Part shown: positions 23,883-33,494 of the stretch, piece after piece
How positions within the stretch are numbered: position 1 is the first letter of the stretch
Layout: each line of letters starts with the position of its first letter
Source of the DNA: Curtobacterium sp. MCBD17_035
GTDB lineage: Bacteria; Actinomycetota; Actinomycetes; Actinomycetales; Microbacteriaceae
Length of the DNA: 64,000 nucleotides
Direction: 5' to 3'
NCBI RefSeq assembly: GCF_003234815.2
Contig: NZ_CP126279.1
Span: 124,001-188,000, forward strand
Translations under genes and position numbers: made by a program
Notes under the pieces: model-generated
Seen by the model: the letters and a program-made list of their open reading frames with translations, nothing else
The model's database searches: none
Told to the model about the DNA's origin: nothing

Positions 23883-26800
23883 ATGAGCCACCGCGGACGT
23901 GGCCTGCGCCCGAGAGGGTTCCCGAGTCGGGCTGCCGTCGTCACGATCGGAGTCACGTCGGCCGTCGCCGCCGCGCTGACCGCGACACCGGCGACGGCCG
24001 CGTCGCTCAGCGCGGCCCCGGGGACGTCGGTCAGCGGCCACGTCGCGAGCTCGGCCCGCGTCGCCGCCGCGCCGGCATCCTCCAAGAGCGTCAGCACGCC
24101 CGCGGTCAGCCGGCCCTCCGGGACGTACACGGTGGCCCTGAATGCGACGCGCTGGACCGCGGTCGGCAAGACTGGCATCCAAGTCAAGTCGCAGGGCAGT
24201 TCGTCCAGTGCGGTCCGGAGCGTCTCGATCAGCGTCGTGAGCTCGACCACCGCCCAGACGCGACACCTCGACGGCCTGGCCCTCGACATCAAGCGGACCG
24301 ATCGCACCACGAGGTCCGGGGCGGTCCAGCTCCAGGTGCCGAGGAGCCTGTTGACCAGCACCGACGGCGCTGACGTCGCGGACCGGACGACCTGGGTGAC
24401 CCTGCCCGCCGGAGCGGCGCTCTCGGCGACGAACGCGACGGCGGTGACGACGACGGCGAGCTCGGGCTCCGTCGTGCTCACCCCGAAGATCACCACGACG
24501 GCGACCACGGTCGCGGCGACGAGCGGACCGGTGTCGGCGAGCGGCACGGGGTCGTTCGCCGCGGCCCCCACCGTGCCGTCCTCGGCCCCGACCGCTCCGT
24601 CCGTCGCGTCCTCCGCTGCGACCGTCCCGTCGTCCGCTGCGACCGTCCCGTCGTCCGCCGCGACCGTCCCGTCGTCCGCTCCGTCCGTCGCGTCCTCCGC
24701 CCCGGACGTCGCCGCGCAGACGGGGTCCCTCTCGTGGACCTACCCGATGACGGTCCCGCCTGCGCCCGCGGGCCCGACCCCGCACCTCGCGCTCGCCTAC
24801 GACTCGCAGTCGGTCGACCGCGAGACGGGTTCCACGAACAACCAGCCCTCGGCGATCGGCGACGGATGGAGCCTCACCGGCGGCGGTTTCATCCAGCGAC
24901 AGTACGTCTCGTGCTCGCGGGACGACAGCGCCGCCGTCGCGACCTCCGGCGACCTCTGCTGGAGGACCGACAACGCGACCCTCGAGCTCGACGGTCACAG
25001 CACACCCCTGGTCCGCGACAGCGCAACGGGTGCGTGGCACCTGCAGACGGACGACGGGTCACGCCTCGAGCACCTGGTCGGGACGGCGCACGGCTGCGCC
25101 GCGAACGGAACGTCCGACACCGACTGCTGGCGCCTCACGACCACCGACGGCACCCAGTACTGGTTCGGGCTGAACGAGCTGCCCGGCTGGGCCAAGGGCA
25201 AGGCCACCACGAACTCCGCCTGGACGGTCCCCGTGTTCGGGAACGGCGCCGGTGAGCCCTGCCACGCGTCGACCTTCGCGTCGTCCTCGTGCATGCAGGC
25301 GTGGCGGTGGAACCTCGACTACGTCGTCGACACGCACGGCAACGCCGAGGCGTACTACTACGACGCCGAGACGAACAGCTACGGCAAGGACGGCAGCAGC
25401 ACCACCTCGTACACCCGCGGCGGACAGCTCGACCACGTCGACTACGGCCTGACCAGGAGCACGGTGTACTCGTCGAACGCGGCCACGGGCCGGGCCTCGT
25501 TTGGTTACGACGCCTACGGCCGGTGCAGCGACACCACGCACAAGACGTGCACCAAGGAGAGCCTCACCGCGGCGGCGACCAAGCCGGCCACCGCCTCCGC
25601 CTACCCCGATGTGCCCTGGGACCAGTCGTGCAGCGCCAGCTGCTCCGCGCACCGCGTTCCCACGTTCTGGACCGACGCGATGCTCGACACCGTCACCACG
25701 AGCGTCCGTTCGGGTTCGGGCTCCGCGACCGTCGACAAGTGGACCCTGTCGCACTCGTTCCCCTCGCCCGGCGACGGCACGAGCGCGGCCCTCTGGCTGA
25801 CCCAGGTGCAACACACCGGGTACGCCGGGAGCACGAGCATCAGTGAGCCCGCGACCAGGTTCGCGGGTGTCCGGATGCAGAACCGGGTGTCCGCGACGGG
25901 CGGGCTGGCGCCGCTCGACAAGTGGCGGATCTCGTCGATCACCGCCGCGACGGGCGCGGTGATCTCGGTGAATTACTCCGCACAGCAGTGCACCGCAGCG
26001 CGGGCATCGGTGATCGAGGCGGCAGCGGCGAGCAACGACGAGCGGTGCTTCCCGCAGCCGTGGGCATCGTCCGTGGTGCCGGCGGCCGCAGCGCGCCAGG
26101 ACCTGTTCCACGAGTACGTGGTCACGAGCGTCGTCCGCGACCCGAAGACCGGCGGCGGCGACGACCCCGCGCAGGAAACCGACTACGTGTACACCGGAAC
26201 ACCGGCCTGGAGGTACGACACGAGTCCGTCGACGCCGGCCGCGCAGCGCACGTGGTCGGTCCCGGCGGGCTTCGACCGGGTCGAGGTGCGCGAGGGCGCG
26301 CCCACGACACCGTCGGCGCAGAAGACCACGGACTACACGTTCTTCCGGGGCCTCGACGGCGATCGCGCTGCCGCCAGCGGTGGGACGAAGACCGTCGCCG
26401 TCACCGGGACGACGATCCCTGACACGCGGTGGTTCGCGGGCCGGGTGTACGAGGAGAAGGACCTCGACGGGGTCGGCGGCTCGCTGTTGTCCGACACCGT
26501 GCACACACCGCGGGCCGGGAGCGTCGAAGCGGACGACGGCCTCGACACGGCCCGGGTCGTCGCCGACGGGAACAGCACCACCACGGAGCCGATCGCGTCC
26601 GGTGGGAGCCGCACCACGCAGACCACGGCGACCTACGACGCCCACGGGGACCCGACGTCCGTGACCACCGCGACGTCGGACGCCGGCACCACGTGTGTCA
26701 CGACGTCCTACGCGCCGGCGAACACCGACGCTTGGATCGTCGACCTGCCACAGGAGGTGACGGAGACGGGCGCTGCCTGCGGTGGCGACCCGGGCCTCCC

Positions 26801-29582
26801 GGCCGATGTGGTGTCGGACACCGAGACGAGCTATGACGGGCACGCGTTCGGCGCCGTGCCGACGGTCGGCGACGCGACGTCGACCCGCAGGGTCACGTCG
26901 TACAGCGGATCCACACCCGTGTGGACGACGACCGACACGAGCACGTACGACGCGCTCGGTCGGCGGACCAGCTCCCGGGACGCGCTCGGCCGGACGACCA
27001 CGACCGCGTACACGCCGACGGTCGGCGGGCCTGCCACGCGCGTGACCACGACCAACCCGATGGGCTGGACGAGCACCACCGGGTACGACGGCACGCGCGG
27101 CGAGGTCCTCACGCAGACCGCGGCGGACGGCGGCCTCACCACGACCACGTACGACGCCCTCGGACGCCGTACGGACGTGTGGCTGCCCGGTCGGGCGCGC
27201 ACGACGTACCCGACGTCGCCGTCCTCGGCCTACGCCTACACCGAGTCGCAGACCGCGCCGTTCGCGGTCGCCACCACGACCATGAACGCCACCACGAGCG
27301 TGACGACCGACACCCTGTTCGACGGCCTCGGGCAGCAGGTCCAGACGCAGGCGCCGTCGCCCTCCGGCGGCTCGATCGTCACCGACGACCAGTACGACGC
27401 CCAGGGGCGCGTGGTCGTCGTCGACCACGACTACTGGGCGAGTGCGGTGGCGCCGTCGGCCAAGCTGTTCGTGCCCGCGAACCAGCAGCAGATCCAGTCC
27501 TCGACCCAGACGCAGTACGACGCGGCCGGCCGCACGCTGGCGACGGCCACGCGGTCCTTCGGCAAGGAGCTGTACCGGACGACGGACACCTACCCGGGGA
27601 GCGACGAGGTCGTCACCACGCCGCCGAGCGGTGGGATCCCGACGGCGACCTCCACGGATTCCCTCGGGCGGTGGACGAAGCTGGTGCAGTACCTGGGCAG
27701 CACCCCGTCGAGCAGCACGGGGGCCGACACGACCACGTACGGGTACGACGCCGCCGGGCAGATGACGTCGATGACCGACCCGGCCGGCAACGAGTCGCGG
27801 TGGACCTACGACCTCCAGGGCGACCAGGTGTCCGCCGTCGACCCCGACTCCGGGATGACGACCGCCACCTACGACCTGGACGGCGAGCAGCTCATCCGGA
27901 CGGACGCGCGGGGACGGACGGTGGCGTACACGTACGACGACGACGGCCGGAGGACCGCCGAGTACGACGGCAGCACCAGCGGCGCGCTGCTCGACTCGTG
28001 GACCTACGACAGCCGCAAGGTCGGTCAGCTGACGTCATCGTCGAGCTACACGGGCTCGGTGCCCGGTGTCCCCGGCGCCGCGTACACGACGTCTTACTCC
28101 GGGTACAACGCGTACGACGAGCCCACGGGCGAGACGATCTCGATCCCGTCGGCAGCACCCGCGTTCGGTGGCACGACCTACACCCTCGCCTACGGGTACG
28201 CGGTGGACGGTTCGCTCCTCGCGACCACCTACCGAGCGATGGGGGGTCTCGCGGCCGAGAAGGTCGTCACGAACTACAGCGCGCTGGGTGACCCGGTCGG
28301 GATCGGCGGCGCGGCTGATTACGGTGACGTCCTCGTGAACGCGCTCGGCCAGGTCGCGCAGATCGACCGTGGCGGGACCGTGGCGAACTCCTCCGCCTAC
28401 TCGTACGACGAAGCGACCGGGGCGCTCACCGGCATCGAGGACATGACCGGCACCGGATCCGCCACCGTGGTCCAGGCGGACCGGACCTACCACCGGAACG
28501 ACGCCGGCGTCATCACCTCGGCGGTCACGACCGGCGCGGCGGGGGCTGAGATGCAGTGCTTCGGCTACGACTCGCTCCAGGAGATCACCAACGCCTGGAC
28601 CCCCGCCTCGGGTGCCTGCGCCAGCGCTCCCACGGCCGCAGGCCTCGGCGGCGCTGCGCCCTACTGGCACAGCTACGCCTATGACACCGCGACCGGGAAC
28701 CGCCTGTCGGAGACGGACCACTCCGCAACCGGCGGTCCGGACACGACGAGCACGTACGCCTACCCGGCAGCGGGCTCGGACCAGCCCCACGCCGCACAGT
28801 CGGTGACCACGACCGACGGGACCACCACGACGACCGACCAGCTCGCCTACGACGCGGACGGTGACACCACGAGCCTCGACGGGCGCGCTGTGGCGTACGA
28901 CGCTGACGGCAGGGTGCAGTCGATCACCGCGGCGGACGGTGGCCAGGTGCAGGGTGACGTCCATGACGCGAACGGCCACCTGCTGCTGCAGGACGACCGG
29001 GTCGACGGTGCTTCCCTCGTCATCGGCGACACCGAGCTCCACCAGGCGCCGGGGTCGACCACCGTGACTGCATCGCGCACGTACTCCGTCCGGGGCATCA
29101 CCGTCGCCGAACGGGACACCGACGGCACCGGTGCCGCGACCGTCTGGTTGCTCGACGCCGACGTCGACGGGACCGTCGACCTCGAGAGCAACTCGAGGAC
29201 CGGTGCGGTCGTGCGGCGGTGGTTCGACCCGTTCGGCGTCGCCGTCAGCAGCGATGCCGGCTGGAGCTCCGACCACGGCTTCCTGAACCAGCCGACCTCG
29301 AGCTCCACGGGGCTGACCGAGGTCGGACCGCGGGTCCTCGACTCCGCGCTCGGGCGGTACCTCGCACCCCGGACCGGAGCCGGAGCCGGACCCGGAGCCG
29401 ACCCCGGACCGACGGGCGTGCAGCAGACGAGCCAGTACTCGTACGGCGCGAACGACCCGGTGACGCCGACTGGTCCGGGCGGCGCCTGGTCCTCCTCGGT
29501 CACGGGTCCGCAGCCGTCGGCTGGCCCGGTCGGCATGCCGGAGCCGCCCGCGGCCGACTCCGGAGCTCCGTGGTCCCGCTGA
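23883..29582 (+). CDS. Secreted RHS/SpvB-like repeat protein without a toxin tip
   Basis: A 1,899-residue secreted protein. Signal peptide at residues 1-40 (ending ATPATAAS). An Ala/Ser/Thr/Pro-rich stretch follows, including three tandem 7-residue units. From about residue 280 comes a SpvB-like region (GPTPHLALAYDSQSVDRETG, GDGWSLTGGGFIQR), then many YD/RHS repeats (for example YDALGRR, YDAAGQMTSMTDPAGN). The end is degenerate: the RHS core close would be expected near LGRYLAPRTG and YSYGANDPV, but a C-terminal toxin domain is missing; only about 45 low-complexity residues follow. May be a cell-surface or toxin-delivery shell, or an orphan. Confidence 0.88.
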   Translation: MSHRGRGLRPRGFPSRAAVVTIGVTSAVAAALTATPATAASLSAAPGTSVSGHVASSARVAAAPASSKSVSTPAVSRPSGTYTVALNATRWTAVGKTGIQVKSQGSSSSAVRSVSISVVSSTTAQTRHLDGLALDIKRTDRTTRSGAVQLQVPRSLLTSTDGADVADRTTWVTLPAGAALSATNATAVTTTASSGSVVLTPKITTTATTVAATSGPVSASGTGSFAAAPTVPSSAPTAPSVASSAATVPSSAATVPSSAATVPSSAPSVASSAPDVAAQTGSLSWTYPMTVPPAPAGPTPHLALAYDSQSVDRETGSTNNQPSAIGDGWSLTGGGFIQRQYVSCSRDDSAAVATSGDLCWRTDNATLELDGHSTPLVRDSATGAWHLQTDDGSRLEHLVGTAHGCAANGTSDTDCWRLTTTDGTQYWFGLNELPGWAKGKATTNSAWTVPVFGNGAGEPCHASTFASSSCMQAWRWNLDYVVDTHGNAEAYYYDAETNSYGKDGSSTTSYTRGGQLDHVDYGLTRSTVYSSNAATGRASFGYDAYGRCSDTTHKTCTKESLTAAATKPATASAYPDVPWDQSCSASCSAHRVPTFWTDAMLDTVTTSVRSGSGSATVDKWTLSHSFPSPGDGTSAALWLTQVQHTGYAGSTSISEPATRFAGVRMQNRVSATGGLAPLDKWRISSITAATGAVISVNYSAQQCTAARASVIEAAAASNDERCFPQPWASSVVPAAAARQDLFHEYVVTSVVRDPKTGGGDDPAQETDYVYTGTPAWRYDTSPSTPAAQRTWSVPAGFDRVEVREGAPTTPSAQKTTDYTFFRGLDGDRAAASGGTKTVAVTGTTIPDTRWFAGRVYEEKDLDGVGGSLLSDTVHTPRAGSVEADDGLDTARVVADGNSTTTEPIASGGSRTTQTTATYDAHGDPTSVTTATSDAGTTCVTTSYAPANTDAWIVDLPQEVTETGAACGGDPGLPADVVSDTETSYDGHAFGAVPTVGDATSTRRVTSYSGSTPVWTTTDTSTYDALGRRTSSRDALGRTTTTAYTPTVGGPATRVTTTNPMGWTSTTGYDGTRGEVLTQTAADGGLTTTTYDALGRRTDVWLPGRARTTYPTSPSSAYAYTESQTAPFAVATTTMNATTSVTTDTLFDGLGQQVQTQAPSPSGGSIVTDDQYDAQGRVVVVDHDYWASAVAPSAKLFVPANQQQIQSSTQTQYDAAGRTLATATRSFGKELYRTTDTYPGSDEVVTTPPSGGIPTATSTDSLGRWTKLVQYLGSTPSSSTGADTTTYGYDAAGQMTSMTDPAGNESRWTYDLQGDQVSAVDPDSGMTTATYDLDGEQLIRTDARGRTVAYTYDDDGRRTAEYDGSTSGALLDSWTYDSRKVGQLTSSSSYTGSVPGVPGAAYTTSYSGYNAYDEPTGETISIPSAAPAFGGTTYTLAYGYAVDGSLLATTYRAMGGLAAEKVVTNYSALGDPVGIGGAADYGDVLVNALGQVAQIDRGGTVANSSAYSYDEATGALTGIEDMTGTGSATVVQADRTYHRNDAGVITSAVTTGAAGAEMQCFGYDSLQEITNAWTPASGACASAPTAAGLGGAAPYWHSYAYDTATGNRLSETDHSATGGPDTTSTYAYPAAGSDQPHAAQSVTTTDGTTTTTDQLAYDADGDTTSLDGRAVAYDADGRVQSITAADGGQVQGDVHDANGHLLLQDDRVDGASLVIGDTELHQAPGSTTVTASRTYSVRGITVAERDTDGTGAATVWLLDADVDGTVDLESNSRTGAVVRRWFDPFGVAVSSDAGWSSDHGFLNQPTSSSTGLTEVGPRVLDSALGRYLAPRTGAGAGPGADPGPTGVQQTSQYSYGANDPVTPTGPGGAWSSSVTGPQPSAGPVGMPEPPAADSGAPWSR
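24618..24680 (+). repeat. Three tandem 21-bp units inside the RHS gene
   Basis: The unit GCGACCGTCCCGTCGTCCGC(T) occurs three times in frame, with one synonymous change, encoding ATVPSSA repeats in the linker after the signal peptide. Confidence 0.85.
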
Positions 29583-29962
29583 GGCGCCGCGGGCGGACCA
29601 CGCACATCGTCCGTCCCGGCTGACGCCCGGACCGCGAGCGGGGGCGCTTCAGCATGGGTGCGTCGCTCTTGGTCGATCTGTGGTGATGCCGGCCGGGCGC
29701 CAGGTGTCGTCGCGCATCACCGCAGGCTCACCGACGGCATCGAGATCGAGGTCGAGATCGTGACCGATACCGTGCCGCGTTCCGGTCGAGGATGCTCGGT
29801 CAGCCTCACTTGAGTGCGCTACCACGACTGGGCGATACAGGTGAGAGCGCTGGACCATTGAGGACGGAGGGGACTGCATGGAATCCGGGCGGTTGCAGGA
29901 GGACGTACCGCATGCCGGAGCGCGAGAGCTGCTGCGGTGATCGACAGGGGACGGTGGTGGAC
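29583..29962. other. Intergenic region after the RHS gene
   Basis: 380 bases where a toxin tip or immunity gene might be expected. I find no supported gene and only weak hairpins. An open frame from 29792 runs into the CPCC gene without its own ribosome site. Confidence 0.45.
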
Positions 29963-30211
29963 ATGGTGACGATGTACCGCTGTCCTGTGTGCAGATATCC
30001 CGGCTTGTACGAGCCGGCGCGTAATCGGTACGGTCTTCCCTCGTTCGATATCTGCCCCTGTTGCGGCTATCAGTTCGGCGTGACGGATGACGACAGGGGC
30101 ATCGATTACGACCAATGGCGGCAGAACTGGCTTGATCTTGGTGCGCCTTGGTGGTCTCGCGAGGGTCCACCAGAAGGATGGGATCTCGAGCGGCAGCTCA
30201 GGGAGGTGTGA
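29963..30211 (+). CDS. CPCC-type cysteine-rich protein, possible orphan immunity protein
   Basis: An 82-residue protein with YRCPVCRYPGL near the N-terminus and FDICPCCGYQFG, then GPPEGWDLERQL at the end. This is the CPCC cysteine-rich family, probably a zinc ribbon, whose members are frequent as immunity proteins in polymorphic toxin loci. It sits downstream of the RHS gene. Start at ATG 29963; ATG 29972 is possible. The stop overlaps a GTG just upstream of the next gene. Confidence 0.75.
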   Translation: MVTMYRCPVCRYPGLYEPARNRYGLPSFDICPCCGYQFGVTDDDRGIDYDQWRQNWLDLGAPWWSREGPPEGWDLERQLREV

Positions 30212-30213
30212 GC

Positions 30214-30405
30214 GTGAAGATCACGGATCTGGATCAGCCCGTCGCGTTCGGGACGCGCACGTTCCCCCTCTCGACCCTGATCGAGGATTGGGCGGCCAGG
30301 GTTCTGAAGTTCGCCGAAGATCCGACGACCGAGACTGAACGCCCGTGGACGTTCGACGACTACCTCGGCGCGCTTCACCTCCGCGACGTCTCGACCCCCG
30401 CGTAG
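30214..30405 (+). CDS. Small hypothetical protein next to the CPCC gene
   Basis: A 63-residue acidic protein (MKITDLDQPVAFGTRTF ... RPWTFDDYLGAL) unlike any family I know. The GTG at 30214 lies eight bases after GGGAGG. Tight linkage to the CPCC gene suggests they act together or form an immunity pair. Its 3' end overlaps the convergent sigma factor gene by 31 bases. Confidence 0.6.
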   Translation: MKITDLDQPVAFGTRTFPLSTLIEDWAARVLKFAEDPTTETERPWTFDDYLGALHLRDVSTPA

Positions 30406-31634
30406 ACCGCCCGCCGCACGAGTAGGTGATCGCGCTCGGCCGCGTTCTCGACCAGGGCGAGTGCGCGATCGCACGCGACCACGGCCTCCTCGGGCCGCCC
30501 GCTGCGGTGGAGCAGCTCGGCGCGCGTCGCCGCGAGGTGGTGGTTTCGGGCGAGCCGGGCGTCGTCCCGCAACCGCTCGAGTTCGACGAGGGCGGCGACG
30601 GGGCCGTCGACCTCGGCGGTGGCGACCGCCCGGGCGAGCAGGACCATCGGCGACGGCCACGCGCGGGCGAGCGCGTCGTACAGTGCCCGGATCTGCCTCC
30701 AGTCCGTTGCCGCGGTGGACGGCGCCTCGGCGTGCAGGACGGCGATCGCGGCCTGCAGCGCGAAGCGTCCGGGCGGGGGCCGGAGCGCGCGGAGTGCGCG
30801 GTCACGGGCCTCCTCGATCATGGCGCGGTCCCACCGGCTCCGGTCCTGGTCGGCGAGGGGGACGAGCGCGCCGGCGGCGTCGACCCGCGTGCTGCGTCGG
30901 GCGTCGGTCGCGAGCATGAGCGCGAGCAGGCCCTGCACCTCGGGGTCGTCGGGCAGCACCGCCACGAGCATCCGGCCGAGTTCGACGGCCCGGTCCAGGA
31001 GGTCCTGCTGCAGCAGTCCCGCACCGGACGGAGCCGTGTGGCCGGCCGTGAACACGAGGTGCACGGTGGCGAGGACCATCGGCAGCCGGTGCGGGAGCTC
31101 GGCGGCCGGCGGGGTGCGGAACGGGATCCGCGCGTCGTGGACCTTCCGCTTCGCCCGGGTGAGCCGGGCTGCCATGGTCGCCTCCGGCACCAGGAGCAGC
31201 CGCGCGGCGTCGGCGGTGGGGATCCCGCACACCAGGCGGAGCGTCAGCGCGAGCTGGGACTCGGGGGCGAGCGCCGGGTGACAGCACAGGAACACCAGGT
31301 CGAGGCGGTGATCGGGGGTGTCCCGCGGCTCCGACGGGGACGGCGACGGATCCGGCTCGACGAGCAACGGGAGCTTCCGCCGCAGCGTCATCGCCCGGCG
31401 GACGGCGTCGAGTGCGCGACGACGGGACACCGTCGCGAGCCAGGCCACCGGGTCGTCGGGCACGCCGCCGGTCGACCAGGCCTCGATCGCCGTGGCCGAT
31501 GCCTCCTGCACACACTCCTCGGCCAGGTCGAGATCGCGCGTCACCCGCGCCGTGGCGGTGAGGAGGCCCGCCCACCCGCGGCGGTGGGCCTCCTCGAGCG
31601 CCGCGCGCACGACCGCCGGGGTCGTGCCCGTCAT
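30375..31634 (-). CDS. ECF RNA polymerase sigma factor, SigJ/ECF41-like with DUF6596
   Basis: A 419-residue sigma-70 family protein. Region 2 is at about residues 15-80 (DLDLAEECVQEASATAIEAW; DDPVAWLATVSRRRALDAVR). Region 4 lies near 120-170 (LALTLRLVCGIPTADAARLL, then PEATMAARLTRAKRK). The C-terminal 230 residues carry TPR-like DUF6596. It overlaps the YCII gene by ATGA, a standard pairing; the small YCII protein may set its activity. Start at ATG 31634. Confidence 0.88.
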   Translation of the reverse strand: MTGTTPAVVRAALEEAHRRGWAGLLTATARVTRDLDLAEECVQEASATAIEAWSTGGVPDDPVAWLATVSRRRALDAVRRAMTLRRKLPLLVEPDPSPSPSEPRDTPDHRLDLVFLCCHPALAPESQLALTLRLVCGIPTADAARLLLVPEATMAARLTRAKRKVHDARIPFRTPPAAELPHRLPMVLATVHLVFTAGHTAPSGAGLLQQDLLDRAVELGRMLVAVLPDDPEVQGLLALMLATDARRSTRVDAAGALVPLADQDRSRWDRAMIEEARDRALRALRPPPGRFALQAAIAVLHAEAPSTAATDWRQIRALYDALARAWPSPMVLLARAVATAEVDGPVAALVELERLRDDARLARNHHLAATRAELLHRSGRPEEAVVACDRALALVENAAERDHLLVRRAVYAGVETSRR

Positions 31635-32017
31635 GCCCCGTCGGCGGCGGGGACGCCAGGAGCCTGCCCGGAGGCCGCTCCCACGTCGCCGCGGACCCAT
31701 CCGCCGACCACCGGCCGGACCTCCACCGCGCCGCCCTGCCACGTGGCCGGGTTGCGGGCGGCGATCGCGAGTGCAGCGTCGAGGTCGGGCGCCTCGATGA
31801 TGCCGAGGCCGGCGATGACCTCCTTCGTCTCGGCGAACGGGCCGTCGCTGACCACGCCGTCCCGGACCGTGGTGGTCACCTCGGGCGGTGTCAGTGCGAA
31901 GGCCGCCACGAGCGCGCCCGACGCGATGAGGTCGGCCGCGTGCTGGTCGTGTTCGGCGAGGTCCTCGGCGGTGGCCGGACCTGCACCGGGGTAGATGAGG
32001 ATCGCGTACTGGGTCAT
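31631..32017 (-). CDS. YCII-related (DGPF) protein
   Basis: A 128-residue YCII-domain protein: MTQYAILIYPGAGP at the start and the conserved SDGPFAETKEVIAGLGII in the middle. YCII proteins are small dimeric alpha-beta barrels; those next to ECF sigma factors of this type appear to be cofactors or regulators. First gene of a two-gene unit with the sigma factor. Confidence 0.9.
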   Translation of the reverse strand: MTQYAILIYPGAGPATAEDLAEHDQHAADLIASGALVAAFALTPPEVTTTVRDGVVSDGPFAETKEVIAGLGIIEAPDLDAALAIAARNPATWQGGAVEVRPVVGGWVRGDVGAASGQAPGVPAADGA

Positions 32018-32138
32018 GTCGTCTCCCGTCGTCGTCGCCGGTGGTTCCACCGGTACTCCCTTGTCGAACGGGGTGTGCGGGAATCGACAGGCGGCGCGGA
32101 CGACGTTTCCACAGGGGCAGGGTCGGGACGCGTTCCGA

Positions 32139-33329
32139 CTACCCGCGGCGCTCTGCCGTGATGGCGTTCCGGATGCGCAGGTCGAGGTCGTCGAGTTCGT
32201 CGAGGACGTCGCGCGCCGCGAACACGCGGTCACGCTTCCGGTCCGTGACCTCGTGGATCACGCCCGAGTCCTCGAGTCGAGCGACAGCGCGGAACACCGT
32301 CTGCTCGTCGCGATGCGTCTCATGGGCCATCTGCTCGACGGTGAACACCGGGAGCGCGAGGAGATGGTCGATGACGTCCTCCGCGCCCGAACCCCGGCGT
32401 GGGCTGGCGGCGGCACGCCAATCGGAGGGCAGGGTGCGGAACAGCGCGGCCGTGTGCTCCGACTCACGGGCGGCGATCTGCGTGGAGAGCGCGATGTCCT
32501 CGACGATGCGGTCCGCGTCGCCATCCCGGTAGGCAGTGAGCGAGTCGAAGTAGTGCTCTGTGTCGGCCGAGAGCGCCGAGGCGACCGGCACGACCGTGCT
32601 CCGGGCGACGCCGCGACGGCGGAGCACGGCACCGAGGAGCGCTCGTCCGATGCGGCCGTTGCCATCGGTGAACGGGTGGATGGTCTCGAACTGCGCGTGC
32701 ACGATCGCGGCCTGCGCCACGGGATGGACGTCGTCGGCGTTCGCGAACGTGATCAGGTCAGTCATGAGGTCGTCGACGGCCTCGGCCGGTGGCGGGACGT
32801 AGAGCGCGCCTCGCGGACTGTGGTCGCTGCCGCCGATCCAGTTCTGGACGTCACGGAGTCGCCCGGCGGAGATGCGCTCGGACGGATCTTCCGACATCAG
32901 GGCGTGGTGCGCGGCCAGGATCGCGTCGAGGGTGATCGCCGGGTGCGCCGTGTCGATCAACTTCGTCATGGCGCGACCGGCGGACACCATCGAGACGGCC
33001 GACGAGTTCGACCGGACCCCGCCCAACGCACGCGCGAAGTCCTCGACGGACGCCGTGACGTGCTCGATCTTCGACGAGGCGACGGACTCGGTCCTGACGA
33101 GGAACCCGGCGAGCGGTCGGAGGACGTCGGCGTAGGTCTCCTCGAGCGTCCGCACCTCGCGCATCGCGCGCTCGAGTTCTCGCGAGGTCACGGCCGTGAA
33201 GGGGAGCCCGGCGATGTGCGGTGGCACCGAGACGTCGACCTCGGTCAGGCGCCGATCGGCAGAGGACCCACGCCGTGAGGACGGAGTCCACGGAACGGTC
33301 CGGAACGTCCGCGCGGGCCAGGACACCAC
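32139..33329 (-). CDS. Fic-family AMP-transferase-like protein with C-terminal winged helix
   Basis: A 396-residue class II Fic protein. The catalytic loop is HPFTDGNGRIGR (about residues 215-226). The self-inhibitory motif SSKIEH (class II, (S/T)xxxE pattern) is near residue 90. The C-terminal 80 residues (FTVEQMAHETHRDEQTVFRAV) form a winged helix. Such proteins transfer AMP to Ser/Thr/Tyr of unknown targets. I choose GTG 33329, seven bases after AGGAGGGA. Several palindromes lie just upstream; the winged helix could bind there and repress its own gene. Confidence 0.87.
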   Translation of the reverse strand: MVSWPARTFRTVPWTPSSRRGSSADRRLTEVDVSVPPHIAGLPFTAVTSRELERAMREVRTLEETYADVLRPLAGFLVRTESVASSKIEHVTASVEDFARALGGVRSNSSAVSMVSAGRAMTKLIDTAHPAITLDAILAAHHALMSEDPSERISAGRLRDVQNWIGGSDHSPRGALYVPPPAEAVDDLMTDLITFANADDVHPVAQAAIVHAQFETIHPFTDGNGRIGRALLGAVLRRRGVARSTVVPVASALSADTEHYFDSLTAYRDGDADRIVEDIALSTQIAARESEHTAALFRTLPSDWRAAASPRRGSGAEDVIDHLLALPVFTVEQMAHETHRDEQTVFRAVARLEDSGVIHEVTDRKRDRVFAARDVLDELDDLDLRIRNAITAERRG

Positions 33330-33345
33330 GTCTCCCTCCTGCACA

Positions 33346-33422
33346 CAACTGACATCAGCGAGGGTTAAACTATCAGTTGTGGCCCGTAAGTGACAGTAAC
33401 GGCGCCGCTATTTCCACTTACG
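33346..33422. promoter_or_regulatory. Nested inverted repeats upstream of the Fic gene
   Basis: ACAACTGA (33346-33353) with TCAGTTGT (33373-33380), and CGTAAGTG with CACTTACG (33386-33422). AACTATCAGTT is a small palindrome near a possible -10 for the Fic gene. Consistent with autoregulation, unproven. Confidence 0.5.
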
Positions 33423-33428
33423 AGCGAC

Positions 33429-33460
33429 AAGTGACAGTAACGTGAGCGTTGCTGTCACTT
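33429..33460. terminator. Strong 14-bp hairpin between the hydrolase and Fic genes
   Basis: AAGTGACAGTAACG pairs with CGTTGCTGTCACTT around TGAG, one mismatch. It follows the stop of the leftward hydrolase gene at 33495, so it probably terminates it. The left arm recurs at 33388-33401, which is not needed for termination. Confidence 0.7.
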
Positions 33461-33494
33461 CCGAGGCCAGCGGGCAGGCCCCCGGCTCAGCGTC

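Noticed and set aside
25059..27428. Long open frame of 789 codons on the minus strand inside the RHS gene
   Set aside because: Arg/Gly/Val-rich translation without motifs; it is the GC-rich shadow of the plus-strand RHS repeats.
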